From positions 1 to 54,643 of the forward strand of contig CAUJDF010000036.1 in the NCBI GenBank assembly GCA_963169045.1: 54,643 bases of DNA, read 5' to 3'. The DNA is from Myxococcota bacterium. Lineage in GTDB: Bacteria > Myxococcota_A > Bradymonadia > UBA7976 > UBA1532. The notes beneath the pieces are model-generated. The model had not been told where the DNA came from. It saw only the letters and a list, made by a program, of their open reading frames with translations, and did not search any database. The position numbers and the translations under genes were made by a program. Positions 34,701 to 43,280 of the stretch are shown here, one piece after another (the first letter of the stretch is position 1; every line of letters begins with the position of its first letter).

Positions 34701-35386
34701 CCCTCGTCCCCGGCCTGACCTACGCCGTCGAGGTCCGCGCGTGGCGGGTCGACGGCGCGCAGCGCTCGCGCTCGGCCGTCGTCGCCTCGGACGGGGTGCG
34801 CGTCACCGACGCGCGCGCGCCGCAGGTGCAGGTCACGGCGACGCCCGATCCGTTCGTCGCCGCCGCAGGGCCGCTCTCGGTGCGCGTGGTCGCGACCGAC
34901 GACGACCGCGTCGCCGGGCTGCGCCTGCTCGTCCGCGGACCGGACGACGCGGAAGTCTCCGTGATCTTTGCGGATCCCGTGGGCGATGCCGCCCTCGACC
35001 GCGCCTGGGAGTGGAACGGCCTCGGGCTCGACGGTCGGCTGCCGCCCTCGGGTCGCTACGTCGTCGAGGCGACGGTCACCGACCGCGTCGACAACGAGGC
35101 GACGGCGCGCGTCGAGATCCTCCTGTGCGGCGTGGAGGCCGATCCCGCCTGCCCGATGGCGCCCGACGGCGGCCTCGCGCCCGACGCTGGCGGTCCGGAG
35201 CCCGACGGCGGCGGCCCCGAGCCCGACGGCGGCGCCGAGGGCGACGGCGGGCCGGTCGCGGCCGACGGGGGCGGCGAGGTCGCCGCCGATCCCGGCGGCT
35301 GCGAGTGCGACTCGAGCGGCGGCGCGCCCGGCGCGCTCGTATGGCTGCTCAGCCTCGCCCTGCCCCTGCGCCGCCGGCGCCGCTGA
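31787..35386 (+). CDS. FG-GAP/VCBS-type surface protein with MYXO-CTERM tail
   Basis: 1199 residues from an ATG preceded by GGAGGGA. A signal peptide ends at ...PEARA. The body is built of repeated short blocks with D(V/L)DGDG-type calcium-binding loops (ADVNGDGTVEL, FDFDGDGRREV, GDVDGDRLPDL, DVDGDGVPEL, DVDGDGELEV), typical of FG-GAP/VCBS beta-propellers. Further on are fibronectin-III/Ig-like segments (about residues 920-1110). The end is a Pro/Asp/Gly linker (PDGGLAPDAGGPEPDGGG), then CECDSS, a hydrophobic stretch GALVWLLSLALPL and RRRRR. That tripartite tail is the MYXO-CTERM sorting signal, expected to be processed and surface-anchored. Function is adhesion or matrix by analogy only. Confidence 0.85.
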   Translation: MKRLARGAAWSVLLLALAPEARAWPVPGGDAARSRIVQGTAGLKAPAVRWRRQIGDRAPEGTVLAADVNGDGTVELVTTRGGRVDVFGLDGRLGWSTPPLGVDRIGGLFDFDGDGRREVLAQSARGVQIVDATTGRLRWASPEGRYERVGAVLVGDVDGDRLPDLFVAETSCGASRRGPAHVYGFAGGFDGERQRAEIGAPRSYWCGLWHTLADLDGDGLPEVVVPDRDQFRAFDPRTGAQAFAGDDLEPEPNHVAPHRNVDVLPEGDGGRADEILAIVDTGFGDDARRELMLLDVADRGDSRRLAPVWRAPLPAAVELDAERAEVVRVGDEATLLISVYEGEGWSLRFVDAATGEERRRVPDARLLGAVDVDGDGVPELVTRDGDARAPAVFGRVALRGFDGAERWAVDRARALSRSRLPAEVGVSSERDALRTVATPEGPRLALLRDDDGDEAADALEIYDAGGDAAARRALTGTPGVVPRDGALDGLPLVLSLADGELAAFDAGLNLVIDADGNGVPDVAAPSGLAKVIAADVLGDGTPDPIVLTPSGRLLVLDDEGMPVWTRRLRAGSEHPQAGQLVPGGALEIVAPDGRTAGELGWVMLDGATGEPRWRHGLSSSDYRQLGAVVLADLNADGADDVVRLEQRRADDFLVVTALSGPDGRVLWQNTFARAGDSWVGRGLTAISVPEGTLRLLLADSASLHVIDAATGGIRGSATTVNAGGRVQQTGGDPPLARTGANGPIELLDEDLRVVWTAPEEGPNRAWLNQVATVVGGDEVWAVPGGGQPLVRYRLQDGTVIDRVGLANGALQTPPFTNLADPGFVTAIDDLFGQSTPGALVAAGDGFLYAFAANGTLRWQLPLLAGLGDPAVADVDGDGELEVIVPAGDATVSRVDKPGVEAPAAVWDDDGTTPAGSAEADLDETRQYTVLGADWPAVDGVDGYEARVVGPGAMEVAPWTDALEPRVRFEGLPLVPGLTYAVEVRAWRVDGAQRSRSAVVASDGVRVTDARAPQVQVTATPDPFVAAAGPLSVRVVATDDDRVAGLRLLVRGPDDAEVSVIFADPVGDAALDRAWEWNGLGLDGRLPPSGRYVVEATVTDRVDNEATARVEILLCGVEADPACPMAPDGGLAPDAGGPEPDGGGPEPDGGAEGDGGPVAADGGGEVAADPGGCECDSSGGAPGALVWLLSLALPLRRRRR

Positions 35387-35457
35387 TTGCCCGCCCCCGG
35401 CCGCCGTGTCACCCTGCGCCCCATGCGGCCGTCCACGGTAGGTGCACGACCCGGCCC

Positions 35458-36621
35458 ATGAAGATCTTCGCGTTCCTCCCCGACCTCCGCTCGTACCGCG
35501 ACCGCTTCGTGATGTTGCAGCGCGCCGCCGAGCGCGTCGGGCACATGCGCCTCCTCACCGACTTCGTGCCGCCGGACTGGCCGGGCCTCGCCGGCGTCTC
35601 GCCGGCGCTGACGCTCGAGCCGCTCGTCGGGCGCCGCGTACCGCGCCCGGCGTTCGTGCCGCTGCTGTGGCGCGCCGCCCGCGCGCGCCTCGCCGCCGAG
35701 CCGTTCGACGTGGTCCACGACCACTCCGGCTACCTCTGGCCGCTCTTCGCCGAGCTGCGCCTCCGGGGCGGCCGGCGCCCGCGGCTCCTCTCGTCGAGCT
35801 TCGCGTCGATCCACGAGTGGTTCCGAGTACTTCGCCACGCGGAGCGCAGCGGCTGGGCCACGCGCGAGCGCCGCTACTGGCAGGCGCTGACCTACGAGAT
35901 GGCGATGGCGCGGCTGGCGGACGGCTTCACCGTGTTCGGCGAGGGCCACCGCCTGCCGTGCGCCGAGACCTACCGCGTGCCCGCCGAGCGCATCCACGCG
36001 CTGCCGAACTGCGTGGACCCGGCGCTCTTCGCGCCGCAGCCGCCGGACCCGGCGCTGCACGGCTTCGGGCCCGACGCGCAGGTGCTGCTCTTCGTCGGGC
36101 AGGTGTTCCGCTACAAGGGCTGCTACGAGCTGCTCGACGCGTTCGCGCGCATCGGGCCGCGGCATCCGCGGGCGCGGCTGCTCTTCGTGGGCGACGTGCC
36201 GCCGGGCGAGGCCGACGCCGTGCGCGCCGCCGCCCGGCCCCTCGGCGACCGCGTGCGCCTGGCCGGACCCGTGCCGCGCGCGCGGCTGCCGGCGCTCATG
36301 GCCGCCTCGACGGCGTTCGTGCTGCCCTCCCACGCCGAGGGCACGCCGCGGGTGATGATCGAGGCGATGTCGGTCGGCCTGCCGCTCGTCGGCTCGCGCA
36401 TCCCCGGCATCCGCGCGCTCGACCCCGAGGAGCGCTTCATCCGGTTCCACGACCGCGGCGACGCCCGCGGCCTCGCGGCGGCCCTCGACGCGCTGCTCGC
36501 CGATCCGGACGACGCGCGGGCGCGCGGCGAGGCCGGACGCGCGCGCTTCGTCGGCCACCACACGCCCGAGGCGGCGGCGGATGCGCTGTCCGCGCTCTAC
36601 GAGCGCCTGACGTCCGGCTGA
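35458..36621 (+). CDS. GT4-family glycosyltransferase
   Basis: 387 residues. Two Rossmann-like halves are visible. The N-terminal acceptor-side half begins MKIFAFLPDLRSYRDR. The C-terminal donor half contains LLFVGQVFRYKGCYELLDAF, ARLLFVGDVPPGEAD and the GT4 signature FVLPSHAEGTPRVMIEAMSVGLPLVGSRIPGI, with the E(x7)E motif. It uses a nucleotide sugar to extend a glycan, probably at the cytoplasmic face of the membrane. The ribosome binding site is weak (GGTAGGTG). Its last 25 bp overlap the end of the convergent O-antigen-ligase-like gene. Neighbours suggest surface polysaccharide synthesis. Confidence 0.9.
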   Translation: MKIFAFLPDLRSYRDRFVMLQRAAERVGHMRLLTDFVPPDWPGLAGVSPALTLEPLVGRRVPRPAFVPLLWRAARARLAAEPFDVVHDHSGYLWPLFAELRLRGGRRPRLLSSSFASIHEWFRVLRHAERSGWATRERRYWQALTYEMAMARLADGFTVFGEGHRLPCAETYRVPAERIHALPNCVDPALFAPQPPDPALHGFGPDAQVLLFVGQVFRYKGCYELLDAFARIGPRHPRARLLFVGDVPPGEADAVRAAARPLGDRVRLAGPVPRARLPALMAASTAFVLPSHAEGTPRVMIEAMSVGLPLVGSRIPGIRALDPEERFIRFHDRGDARGLAAALDALLADPDDARARGEAGRARFVGHHTPEAAADALSALYERLTSG

Positions 36622-37913
36622 CGCGGGGCGGGCACCGCGACCATCGAGGCGGCGGTCAGCAGGCCGACCGGCACCCAGAAGCGTGCCTTGCCGTCGTCCT
36701 TCGTGATGAGGCTGATGGCCATGAACAGGCCGATGCCCTGGAAGGTGCGGAGAAGCCGCCCCCACTCGACGCCGTCGGGCCCGAGCGCGTCCGCGGCCCG
36801 CTTGCGCCGCCACAGCCGCCGTGCGATCAGCGCGAGGAAGCCGAGCAGCGCGCACAGCGCGGGCAGGCCCGCCGACGAGGCCACGCTCAGGTAGAAGCTG
36901 TGGGCGCTGCGGTCGAACTGCTCCGTCAGCTCCATCGCCTCGTCGAGATCGCGGAACTGGCCGAACCCGACGCCCAGCAGCGGGTGGTGCTCCACGGCGC
37001 GCACGGCGTTCTGCGCCGTCCCCAGTCGGTTGAGCGCGCTGTGGCCGTCCTCGCCGCGGAAGCGCGCCTCGATGCGCTCGAGGTGCGCGCGGTCGGCGCC
37101 CTCGGTCACGAACGCCACCGTCCCGAGCGCCAGCGCGGCGATCGCCAGCTGCAGGCGGCTGCGCCGCGCCCACCACAGCAACGTCGCGCCCAGCGCGATG
37201 TACGAGCCGCGCGAGATCGTCAACGCCAGGATGACGAGCATCAGGCCGGTGCCGCCGAGCAGGAACACGCGCCGCCAGCCGCGCTTCTCGATCTCCGACA
37301 GGCCGAGGGCGGCGACGATGCTGATCCCGAGGAAGTGCGCGAGGATGTTCGACTGCCCGACGATGCCCTCGACGCGCACGCCGCGCCCGATCTCGGGGAG
37401 GGCGAACGTGGCGTTGAGGATGCCGGTGCACGCGAGGATCCAGAGCGCGCGGCGCAGGAAGTCGCGGCTCGAGCCGAGGTCGACGATCGCGCACAGCGCC
37501 AGCACGTAGATGATCAGGCGCACGTAGGCGCCGTGCGCGCGTCCCGGGTTCACGCCGAGCGTCATGCTCGCGAAGCACAACGTCAGGTAGGCGAGCAGCA
37601 GCAGCCAGCCCTGCGGCAGGCGCACGCCGTCGGGGCGCGCCAGCCGGTAGACGAGCCAGACCGGCACCACCGCCATGCACATCAGGTCGTCGGGGCCGAG
37701 CTTCGCGAAGCCGGTGGCGATGAACAGCGAGTTGAACGGGTAGGCAACGAGGAGCGCGTAGGCGCCGAGCCGCGGCCAGCGGAAGAGCACCAGGCCGCCC
37801 GCCAGGGCGAACGCGCCGAGCAGCGCGAACTTCGGCTGCAACGTCGCCGCCCACGCCACGAGCGGCGCGAGCAGCAGGCCGGCCACCGCGACCAGCGCAG
37901 CGGGGCGGTCCAT
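36597..37913 (-). CDS. O-antigen ligase-like polytopic membrane protein
   Basis: 438 residues with about 11 hydrophobic segments. The central part shows the WzyE/WaaL-type (Wzy_C, PF04932) pattern: IVGQSNILAHFLGISIVAAL, LALTISRGSYIALGATLL, then a large loop with RFRGEDGHSALNRLGTAQNAVRAVEHHPLLGVGFGQF and HSFYLSVASSAGLPALCALLG. The loop Arg and His residues (HHPLLGVGFGQF, AHSFYL) are those implicated in ligase activity. It joins or polymerises polysaccharide on lipid carriers at the periplasmic face. ATG 37913 lacks a good ribosome binding site; a GAGGAG about 30 nt upstream would suit a CTG eight codons earlier. Confidence 0.85.
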   Translation of the reverse strand: MDRPAALVAVAGLLLAPLVAWAATLQPKFALLGAFALAGGLVLFRWPRLGAYALLVAYPFNSLFIATGFAKLGPDDLMCMAVVPVWLVYRLARPDGVRLPQGWLLLLAYLTLCFASMTLGVNPGRAHGAYVRLIIYVLALCAIVDLGSSRDFLRRALWILACTGILNATFALPEIGRGVRVEGIVGQSNILAHFLGISIVAALGLSEIEKRGWRRVFLLGGTGLMLVILALTISRGSYIALGATLLWWARRSRLQLAIAALALGTVAFVTEGADRAHLERIEARFRGEDGHSALNRLGTAQNAVRAVEHHPLLGVGFGQFRDLDEAMELTEQFDRSAHSFYLSVASSAGLPALCALLGFLALIARRLWRRKRAADALGPDGVEWGRLLRTFQGIGLFMAISLITKDDGKARFWVPVGLLTAASMVAVPAPRQPDVRRS

Positions 37914-38095
37914 CGTGAGCCGGGCGATGCGGGCCAGCGGTCGTCTCCTCGCGGGAACGCGGAAGTCTAGCTCAAGGTCGACCCCGGAGGCCGCTTTCCG
38001 GTCCCGCGGACTCTCATCGGTCCGGGCGGCGCCTTGCGTTAGGATGCCCGGAAGGCCGGGCGCCCGGCGCACATCGGACGGAGGCGGGAGCGGTC

Positions 38096-39823
38096 ATGAA
38101 GAAGGCAGTGCTCGCGGCGGGGCTGGTCGCGGCGTGCGGGGGCGCGCCGGCCACCGACACGCCGTCCTCGGCGCTGGCGCGCCTGGGCGAAGAGTTCTGG
38201 GCCGAGCAGATGCACGCCTCGCCCGTGTGGGCGACGTTCATCGGCGACCGGTCGCGCGAGGGCGAGCTCGACGACGTGTCGTCGGCGGCCGTGCAGCGCC
38301 ACCTCGACGTGTTCGCGGGCCTCGCCGCGCGGCTCGAGACGCTCGACCGCGCCGCGCTCGCGCCGGGCGAGGGCGTGACCGCCGACGTGCTCGGCGCCGA
38401 GCTCCGCGGCGCGCTCGACACGGCGCGCTGCAAGACGTGGCTGTGGCAGGTGGACCAGCTCTCCGGGCCGCAGGTCTGGCTCGGCGAGCTGCCGAACGCG
38501 CACGTCCTGACCGAGGAGCGCAGCGGCGGGGGCCTCGTGGCGCGCTACGGCCAGGTGCCGCGCCTGCTGCGCGACCACGTCGCCAACCTGCGCGCCGGCC
38601 TCGCCGCCGGCTACGTCGCGCCGCGCATCAACGTCGAGCGCGTCGTCCGCCAGCTCGACGAGATGTTGGCGCAGCCGCCGGAGGGGAGCCCGTTCGCCGC
38701 CGTGCCCGAGCAGGCGCAGGGCGCGTGGCGCGCCGCGCTGCTGCCCGCCGTCCGCGACGCCGTCTACCCCGCGCTGCGCGCGTACCGCGCGTTCCTCGCC
38801 GACGAGGTCCTGCCGAAGGCCCGCGAGGCGGTGGGCGTGGGCAGCATCCCCGACGGCGCCGCGTGCTACGAGGCGCTCATCCGCGCCCACACCGGCCTCG
38901 ACGGCAAGCCCGAGGACATCCACGCGCTCGGCCTCGCCGAGGTGGAGCGCATCGGCGCCGAGATGCGGGCGCTCCTCGCGGAGACGGGCCGCGAGGGCGA
39001 CGTCGCCGCGTGGCTCGCGGCGCTCGAGCGCGACCCGCAGCAGTACCTCGCCACCGAAGGCGCGCTGCTCGAGCACAACACGGCGCTCGTGGCGCGGGCG
39101 CAGGCGGCGCTCCCGCAGGTGTTCGGCCGGCTGCCGCAGGGCGAGGTGAAGGTGAAGGCGATCGAGGCCTTCCGCGCCAAGGACGCGCCGGCGGCCTACT
39201 ACTACTCGGCGCCGCGCGACGGCTCGCGGCCCGCCTACTACTACGTCAACACGTTCCAGCCGGAGACGCGCCTCCTCTACAAGATGGCGGCGCTCGCCTT
39301 CCACGAGGCGGTGCCGGGCCACCACCTGCAGATCGCGCTCGCCAACGAGAACGCGGGGCTGCCCGAGTTCCAGCGCCACGTCGGCCAGACGGCCTTCGTC
39401 GAGGGCTGGGCCCTGTACGCCGAGCGGCTTTCCGGCGAGCTCGGCCTCTACGGCACCGCCGAGGAGAAGCTCGGCGCGCTGACCTACGAGATGTGGCGCG
39501 CCGTGCGCCTCGTCGTCGACACCGGCCTGCACGCCAAGGGGTGGAGCCGCGACCAGGCCGTCGACTATCTCATCTCGAACACGGGCCATCGCCGCGAGGA
39601 GGCGGTCAACGAGATCGACCGCTACATCATCTGGCCGGGGCAGGCCCTCGCCTACAAGATGGGCGAGCTCGAGATCCGGCGGCTGCGCGACGAGGCGCGG
39701 CAGGCGCTCGGCGACCGGTTCGACCTGCGCGAGTTCCACGACCGGGTGCTGCGGCACGGCGCCGTGCCGCTCCCCACGCTGCGACGCGAGATCCGGGCCT
39801 GGATCGCCGCGCCGCCCGGGTGA
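38096..39823 (+). CDS. DUF885 family peptidase-like lipoprotein
   Basis: 575 residues from an ATG with GGAGGCGGGAGC upstream. The signal peptide ends in the lipobox VAAC (Cys14). The fold is that of DUF885 proteins, relatives of M32/M2-type metallopeptidases. The zinc motif HEAVPGHH is at about residue 403 (His403, Glu404, His408, with the further Glu in [12 protein letters not shown] near 438). Other family blocks: [22 protein letters not shown] and [17 protein letters not shown] near the C terminus. It would hydrolyse peptides in the periplasm or outer membrane. Length and motifs are normal. It is followed after 3 nt by a glycosyltransferase. Confidence 0.93.
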   Translation: MKKAVLAAGLVAACGGAPATDTPSSALARLGEEFWAEQMHASPVWATFIGDRSREGELDDVSSAAVQRHLDVFAGLAARLETLDRAALAPGEGVTADVLGAELRGALDTARCKTWLWQVDQLSGPQVWLGELPNAHVLTEERSGGGLVARYGQVPRLLRDHVANLRAGLAAGYVAPRINVERVVRQLDEMLAQPPEGSPFAAVPEQAQGAWRAALLPAVRDAVYPALRAYRAFLADEVLPKAREAVGVGSIPDGAACYEALIRAHTGLDGKPEDIHALGLAEVERIGAEMRALLAETGREGDVAAWLAALERDPQQYLATEGALLEHNTALVARAQAALPQVFGRLPQGEVKVKAIEAFRAKDAPAAYYYSAPRDGSRPAYYYVNTFQPETRLLYKMAALAFHEAVPGHHLQIALANENAGLPEFQRHVGQTAFVEGWALYAERLSGELGLYGTAEEKLGALTYEMWRAVRLVVDTGLHAKGWSRDQAVDYLISNTGHRREEAVNEIDRYIIWPGQALAYKMGELEIRRLRDEARQALGDRFDLREFHDRVLRHGAVPLPTLRREIRAWIAAPPG

Positions 39824-39826
39824 TCG

Positions 39827-41008
39827 ATGCGACTGTTCGCCCTCTGCCACCGCGTCCCGTACCCGCCCGACAAGGGCGAGAAGATCCGCGCGTGGCACCT
39901 GTTGCGGCACCTCGCCGAGTCGGCCGAGGTGCACCTCTTCGCCACCGCCGATCCGCCGGAGGACACCGCCCACGCCGGCTTCCTCGGCACGAAGTTCGCG
40001 TCGGTGACCCTCGATCCGATCCACCTTGCAGTCCGCAAGGTGGCGTCGTTGGCGCTCGCGGCGACGCCGCTGCCGCTGACGCTGCCGTCGTTCTTCTCGC
40101 CGAAGGTCGCGCTCTCGCTGCGCGCGGCGGCGCGGCGCTCGCCGCCGGACGCGGTGCTGATCGAGTCGAGCGCGATGGCGCCGTACCTGCTGGCGCTGCC
40201 CGGCGTGCCGGCGGTCGTGGACTTCGTCGACGTGGACAGCGAGAAGTGGGCGTCGTACGCGCAGCGCCTCGAGGGGCCGGGCCGCCTCGTCTACGGCCGC
40301 GAGGCGTGGACGCTCCGCCACGTGGAGCGCTGGCTCGCCCGCCGGTGCCGGTCCAGCGTCGTCACGACGGAGCGCGAGGCCGAGTCGCTGCGCGCGATCG
40401 CGCCCGGCGCCGACGTGCAGGTCGTGCGCAACGGCGTCGACACCGAGTTCTTCCGGCCCGATCCGGCCGCGGCCCGCGAGGACACGGTCGTGTTCTTCGG
40501 CGCCATGAGCTACGAGGCCAACGTCGACGCGGTGGTGTGGTTCCACGACGAGGTGCTGCCGATCCTGCGCCGCCGGCGGCCGGACCTGCGCTTCGTGATC
40601 GCCGGCTCGAAGCCGGCGCCGGCGGTGCAGGCGCTCGCGGCGAAGCCCGGGGTCGTCGTGACCGGCTTCGTCGAGGACATCCGCCCGGTCGTCCGGCAGG
40701 CGGCGGTCTGCGTGGCGCCGCTGCGCATCGCGCGCGGCGTGCAGAACAAGGTGCTCGAGGCGCTGGCGATGGGCGTACCCGTGGTGGCGACGCCGGCCGC
40801 GGCCGCCGGCATCGACGGGCGCACCGGCGACGAGATGCGCGTGGCCGACGGCGCCGGACCGTTCGCGGTCTCGGTCGAGACGCTGCTCGACGATCCGGCG
40901 CAGCGCGCCGCGCTCGCCGACGCCGGCCGCCGGTTCGTCGAGGCGCGCTACGCGTGGCAGCCGCAGGCGGCGCGCCTCTTCGAGTTGCTCCGCGCCGCCG
41001 CCCGCTGA
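39827..41008 (+). CDS. TIGR03087-like sugar transferase
   Basis: 393 residues. The N terminus [29 protein letters not shown] and later [27 protein letters not shown] match the PEP-CTERM/exosortase-associated glycosyltransferases of type TIGR03087. The C-terminal donor domain has [50 protein letters not shown] and the GT4-type glutamates. It starts 3 nt after the DUF885 stop. I see no exosortase or PEP-CTERM protein in the window, although a MYXO-CTERM protein is 4 kb away. It probably belongs to exopolysaccharide synthesis together with the GT4 and ligase genes. Confidence 0.88.
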   Translation: MRLFALCHRVPYPPDKGEKIRAWHLLRHLAESAEVHLFATADPPEDTAHAGFLGTKFASVTLDPIHLAVRKVASLALAATPLPLTLPSFFSPKVALSLRAAARRSPPDAVLIESSAMAPYLLALPGVPAVVDFVDVDSEKWASYAQRLEGPGRLVYGREAWTLRHVERWLARRCRSSVVTTEREAESLRAIAPGADVQVVRNGVDTEFFRPDPAAAREDTVVFFGAMSYEANVDAVVWFHDEVLPILRRRRPDLRFVIAGSKPAPAVQALAAKPGVVVTGFVEDIRPVVRQAAVCVAPLRIARGVQNKVLEALAMGVPVVATPAAAAGIDGRTGDEMRVADGAGPFAVSVETLLDDPAQRAALADAGRRFVEARYAWQPQAARLFELLRAAAR

Positions 41009-41009
41009 C

Positions 41010-41723
41010 TCACTCCAGCTTCGCGAGCAGCTTCTTCCCGAAGAGCCACGCGTCGCCGGGCCAGCGCGCCGACACGTAGCGGCCGTCCTCGACGACGAAC
41101 GCGGGGCGGTCGTCGGTCTCGGTGCCGCGCCGGCCGAGGTTGATGGGGCCGCGCTCGAAGCGCGCCGCCGCGCGCCGCACCTCGTCCTGCACGTACTCCG
41201 GGTAGGTGCGGTAGTAGCGGCCGAGCTTCCAGAACGTCAGGAGGTAGGCGAGGCGCTCCATGTACCGGGGCAGGCACGTCGTGCGCACGCCGCCGAGGAC
41301 GCCGGCGCGCGCCGCCACCACGACGCCGTGGCAGATGGCGGCGACGGGGCGCTCGAGCGCCCAGAAGTCGCGCACGTGCGCGTGCAGGACCTCGCTCGCC
41401 AGGTACTGCTTCATGCCGGGCGCGTGGCCGCCGGGCAGGAGCAGCGCGTCGAACTCGGCCATGCGCAGGTCGCCCCAGCGCAGCGGCGCGCGGAACGCCG
41501 CGTCCTGTTCGAGCGCGCGGTACAGGGCCAGCGCGTCCGGCGCCGCGCCGAGCTTTCCGAACAGCGGCCCTTTCACGAGCAGCGGATCGCCCGCCGGCAC
41601 GGCGCCGGCCTCGGTGGCGAAGACGACGCGGTGCCCGGCGCGCGTCAGCAGGTGCCACGGCACGGACACCTCGGTCAGGTCGAAGTCGCGATCGGGCAGG
41701 GGGACGAGGACGCTTCGGCTCAT
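41010..41723 (-). CDS. DJ-1/PfpI family class I glutamine amidotransferase-like protein
   Basis: 237 residues. The nucleophile elbow is VAAICHGVV, with Cys131 as the catalytic residue. The glycine-rich ALLLPGGHAPGMKQYL and the N-terminal strand SRSVLVPLPDRDFDLTEVSVPWHLL complete the DJ-1/PfpI pattern. Family members act as deglycases, chaperones or peptidases; none can be assigned here. Its stop abuts the glycosyltransferase stop on the other strand (gap of one base). It starts 46 nt from the divergent small gene at 41770. Confidence 0.9.
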   Translation of the reverse strand: MSRSVLVPLPDRDFDLTEVSVPWHLLTRAGHRVVFATEAGAVPAGDPLLVKGPLFGKLGAAPDALALYRALEQDAAFRAPLRWGDLRMAEFDALLLPGGHAPGMKQYLASEVLHAHVRDFWALERPVAAICHGVVVAARAGVLGGVRTTCLPRYMERLAYLLTFWKLGRYYRTYPEYVQDEVRRAAARFERGPINLGRRGTETDDRPAFVVEDGRYVSARWPGDAWLFGKKLLAKLE

Positions 41724-41769
41724 GCGCGCATCTTACGAAGGAGCGAGGCGGGGGAAAGGAGGCCGAGCG

Positions 41770-42066
41770 ATGCCGTCGTGGACGAACAAGGACGAGCGCA
41801 AGTACGAGCACATCAAGGAGAGCGCCCTCGAGCGCGGGGCGTCCGAGAAGCGCGCCAAGGAGATCGCGGGTCGCACCGTGAACAAGGGGCGGCGGCAGGA
41901 GGGCCGCACCCCGAACCGGACGACGCAGGGGACGGGCAACCCGAACCGCCGCCTCGAGGAGCGTACGGTCCAGGAGCTGCGCAACCTCGCGAACCAGAAG
42001 CACATTCGCGGCCGCAGCCGGATGCGCAAGGCCGAGCTGGTGCAGGCGCTGCGCAAGGCCGGCTGA
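41770..42066 (+). CDS. Rho N-terminal-domain-like small protein
   Basis: 98 residues with a strong AAAGGAGG upstream of the ATG. The N-terminal half, ERKYEHIKESALERGASEKRAKEIAGRTVN, matches a widespread small protein often annotated as plasmid-stabilisation or Rho-N containing. The C-terminal half, TVQELRNLANQKHIRGRSRMRKAELVQAL, is a Rho-N/SAP-like helix-extended-helix module thought to bind nucleic acid. It is Arg/Lys-rich and cytoplasmic. There is no partner toxin or plasmid gene nearby, so a chromosomal role is likely. Confidence 0.88.
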   Translation: MPSWTNKDERKYEHIKESALERGASEKRAKEIAGRTVNKGRRQEGRTPNRTTQGTGNPNRRLEERTVQELRNLANQKHIRGRSRMRKAELVQALRKAG

Positions 42067-42069
42067 CGA

Positions 42070-42822
42070 TCAGCGCGCGCGGGCGCAGAGCAGCTCGGGC
42101 CGGTACTCGAAGTGCATCGTGTCGAAGTGCGCCCAGCGCCCGCCCCAGATGAAGCCGTGCCGCTCGAAGGCGTCGACCACCTCGCGCGGGAACTGGTTGC
42201 GGTAGGGCGGCGGCGCCGCGGCGGTGGTGGCGCCCCGCACCCAGCGCCAGTAGTCGCTGTGTTTCACGCCCACGTCGATGGCGATGGCGTAGCTGTGCAG
42301 GCTGCGCATCGGGCTGCCGGCGATCGGGCGCCACGCGAACGTGCCCGCCGTCTCGACGAAGAAGCGGCGGTGGCGCGCCGGCAGCTTCTCGAGGTCGCGC
42401 GCGACGAGGCGCAGCTTTTCGGCGACGCCGTTCACCTTCGTCACGCGCACCGTCGTCCCGAACCAGCGCACGGGGACGAGCTTCTCGCGCACCGCCTCCG
42501 GCGTCGCGCCGTACATGAGCTCGAAGAGCGGCTCGTAGCGGACGCGCCCCGGATCGGTGGTCGGCGCGGGCGGCCACGCGTCGGCGGCCGGATACCGCTC
42601 GTAGAACATGTCCTCGAGATCGGGCGCGGTGAAGCGCGTCCAGTCGTCCTTCTCGCGGCCGTCGTCCCACGGGATCGCCGCGCCGTCGCAGCGGTGCACG
42701 GCGGTGGCGTCGGCGCGGCACAGGAAGTCGGGGTACGCCTCGACGAGGCAGCGCGCTTCGGCGGCGGGCTCTGCGGCGAGGGCGGGCGACGCGAGGAGGA
42801 GACATGCAAGCAGCGACCGCAT
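42070..42822 (-). CDS. M15-family D-Ala-D-Ala carboxypeptidase-like peptidase
   Basis: 250 residues. The signal peptide is MRSLLACLLLASPALAAEP. The zinc-site pattern of M15 peptidases is present: SLHSYAIAIDVG (His and Asp ligands; VanY-type SxHxxGxAxD with Tyr for Gly) and HGFIWGGRWAHFDTMHFEYRP (second His, Glu/His). An additional ~100-residue N-terminal region precedes the catalytic domain. It would cleave peptidoglycan peptides in the periplasm. ATG 42822 was chosen to give the signal peptide; an in-frame ORF continues to 42951 but without a better start. No obvious ribosome binding site is seen. Its stop is 3 nt from the convergent stop at 42066. Confidence 0.88.
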   Translation of the reverse strand: MRSLLACLLLASPALAAEPAAEARCLVEAYPDFLCRADATAVHRCDGAAIPWDDGREKDDWTRFTAPDLEDMFYERYPAADAWPPAPTTDPGRVRYEPLFELMYGATPEAVREKLVPVRWFGTTVRVTKVNGVAEKLRLVARDLEKLPARHRRFFVETAGTFAWRPIAGSPMRSLHSYAIAIDVGVKHSDYWRWVRGATTAAAPPPYRNQFPREVVDAFERHGFIWGGRWAHFDTMHFEYRPELLCARAR

Positions 42823-42922
42823 CGCGCCCACTGTAGGGCGAACGCCGAAGGCGCGGCCGGAAAATCGGAGCGCGCCGGTCTCCGCGGTGTGCACCACGTC
42901 CGCACCGCCGCGGGCCGGAGCG

Positions 42923-43152
42923 CTCCGCCACAATCGATTATCTCCGCGCACTCGTCTGCACTCTCCGCGCGGTGATGAGGACTCTCCTCGCTGTGATCAC
43001 CGTACTCCGGGCGTGACCGATCATTCTCCGCGCGCCGTCGAATCCTCTCCGCGCGCCGCCGAGCAGACTCCGAGCGCTCGTCGCAGATCTCCGTGCATCA
43101 TCACGCACGCTCCGCGCAACGACCATGACTCTCCGGCCGCCCGCGAGACGTT
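42923..43152. repeat. Degenerate 21-bp tandem array in a 458-bp gene-free gap
   Basis: CTCCG (once CTCCT) recurs at 42942, 42963, 42984, 43005, 43026, 43047, 43068, 43089, 43110 and 43131, exactly every 21 bp, with a further copy at 42923 and weaker ones at 43161 and 43193. The core is CTCCGCGCGCC followed by a variable stretch. Because 21 is a multiple of three, all three frames of one strand read as heptads: minus strand ARRxxxx, plus strand SPRxxxx or LRAxxxT. Only the minus-strand frame is open across the array (42938-43156, 72 codons). The rest of the gap, 43153-43280, holds nothing else I can see. Confidence 0.9.
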
Positions 43153-43280
43153 TCATGCGCCTCCGCCTGCGTCCGCGAGCGCCGAAAGAGGCCTCCGCCG
43201 GGCGCGCAGAGTGTGCGACGTCGCGTGGAGAGCTGTTCCCCTCGTCCGGTTTCTGTTAGGACGAGCGCGGAGGAGCGCCG

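Noticed and set aside
41770-42066. Antitoxin or plasmid-maintenance system
   Set aside because: The small protein is of a type sometimes labelled plasmid stabilisation, but there is no toxin partner or replication gene nearby.
42923-43152. CRISPR array
   Set aside because: The 21-bp units are degenerate, lack a conserved repeat of usual length and unique spacers, and no cas gene is present.
42938-43156. 72-codon minus-strand ORF (ARRxxxx heptads) as an annotated gene
   Set aside because: Many AGA and AGT codons do not fit local usage and the ribosome site spacing is short; kept as a finding under the 21-bp array rather than as a CDS.
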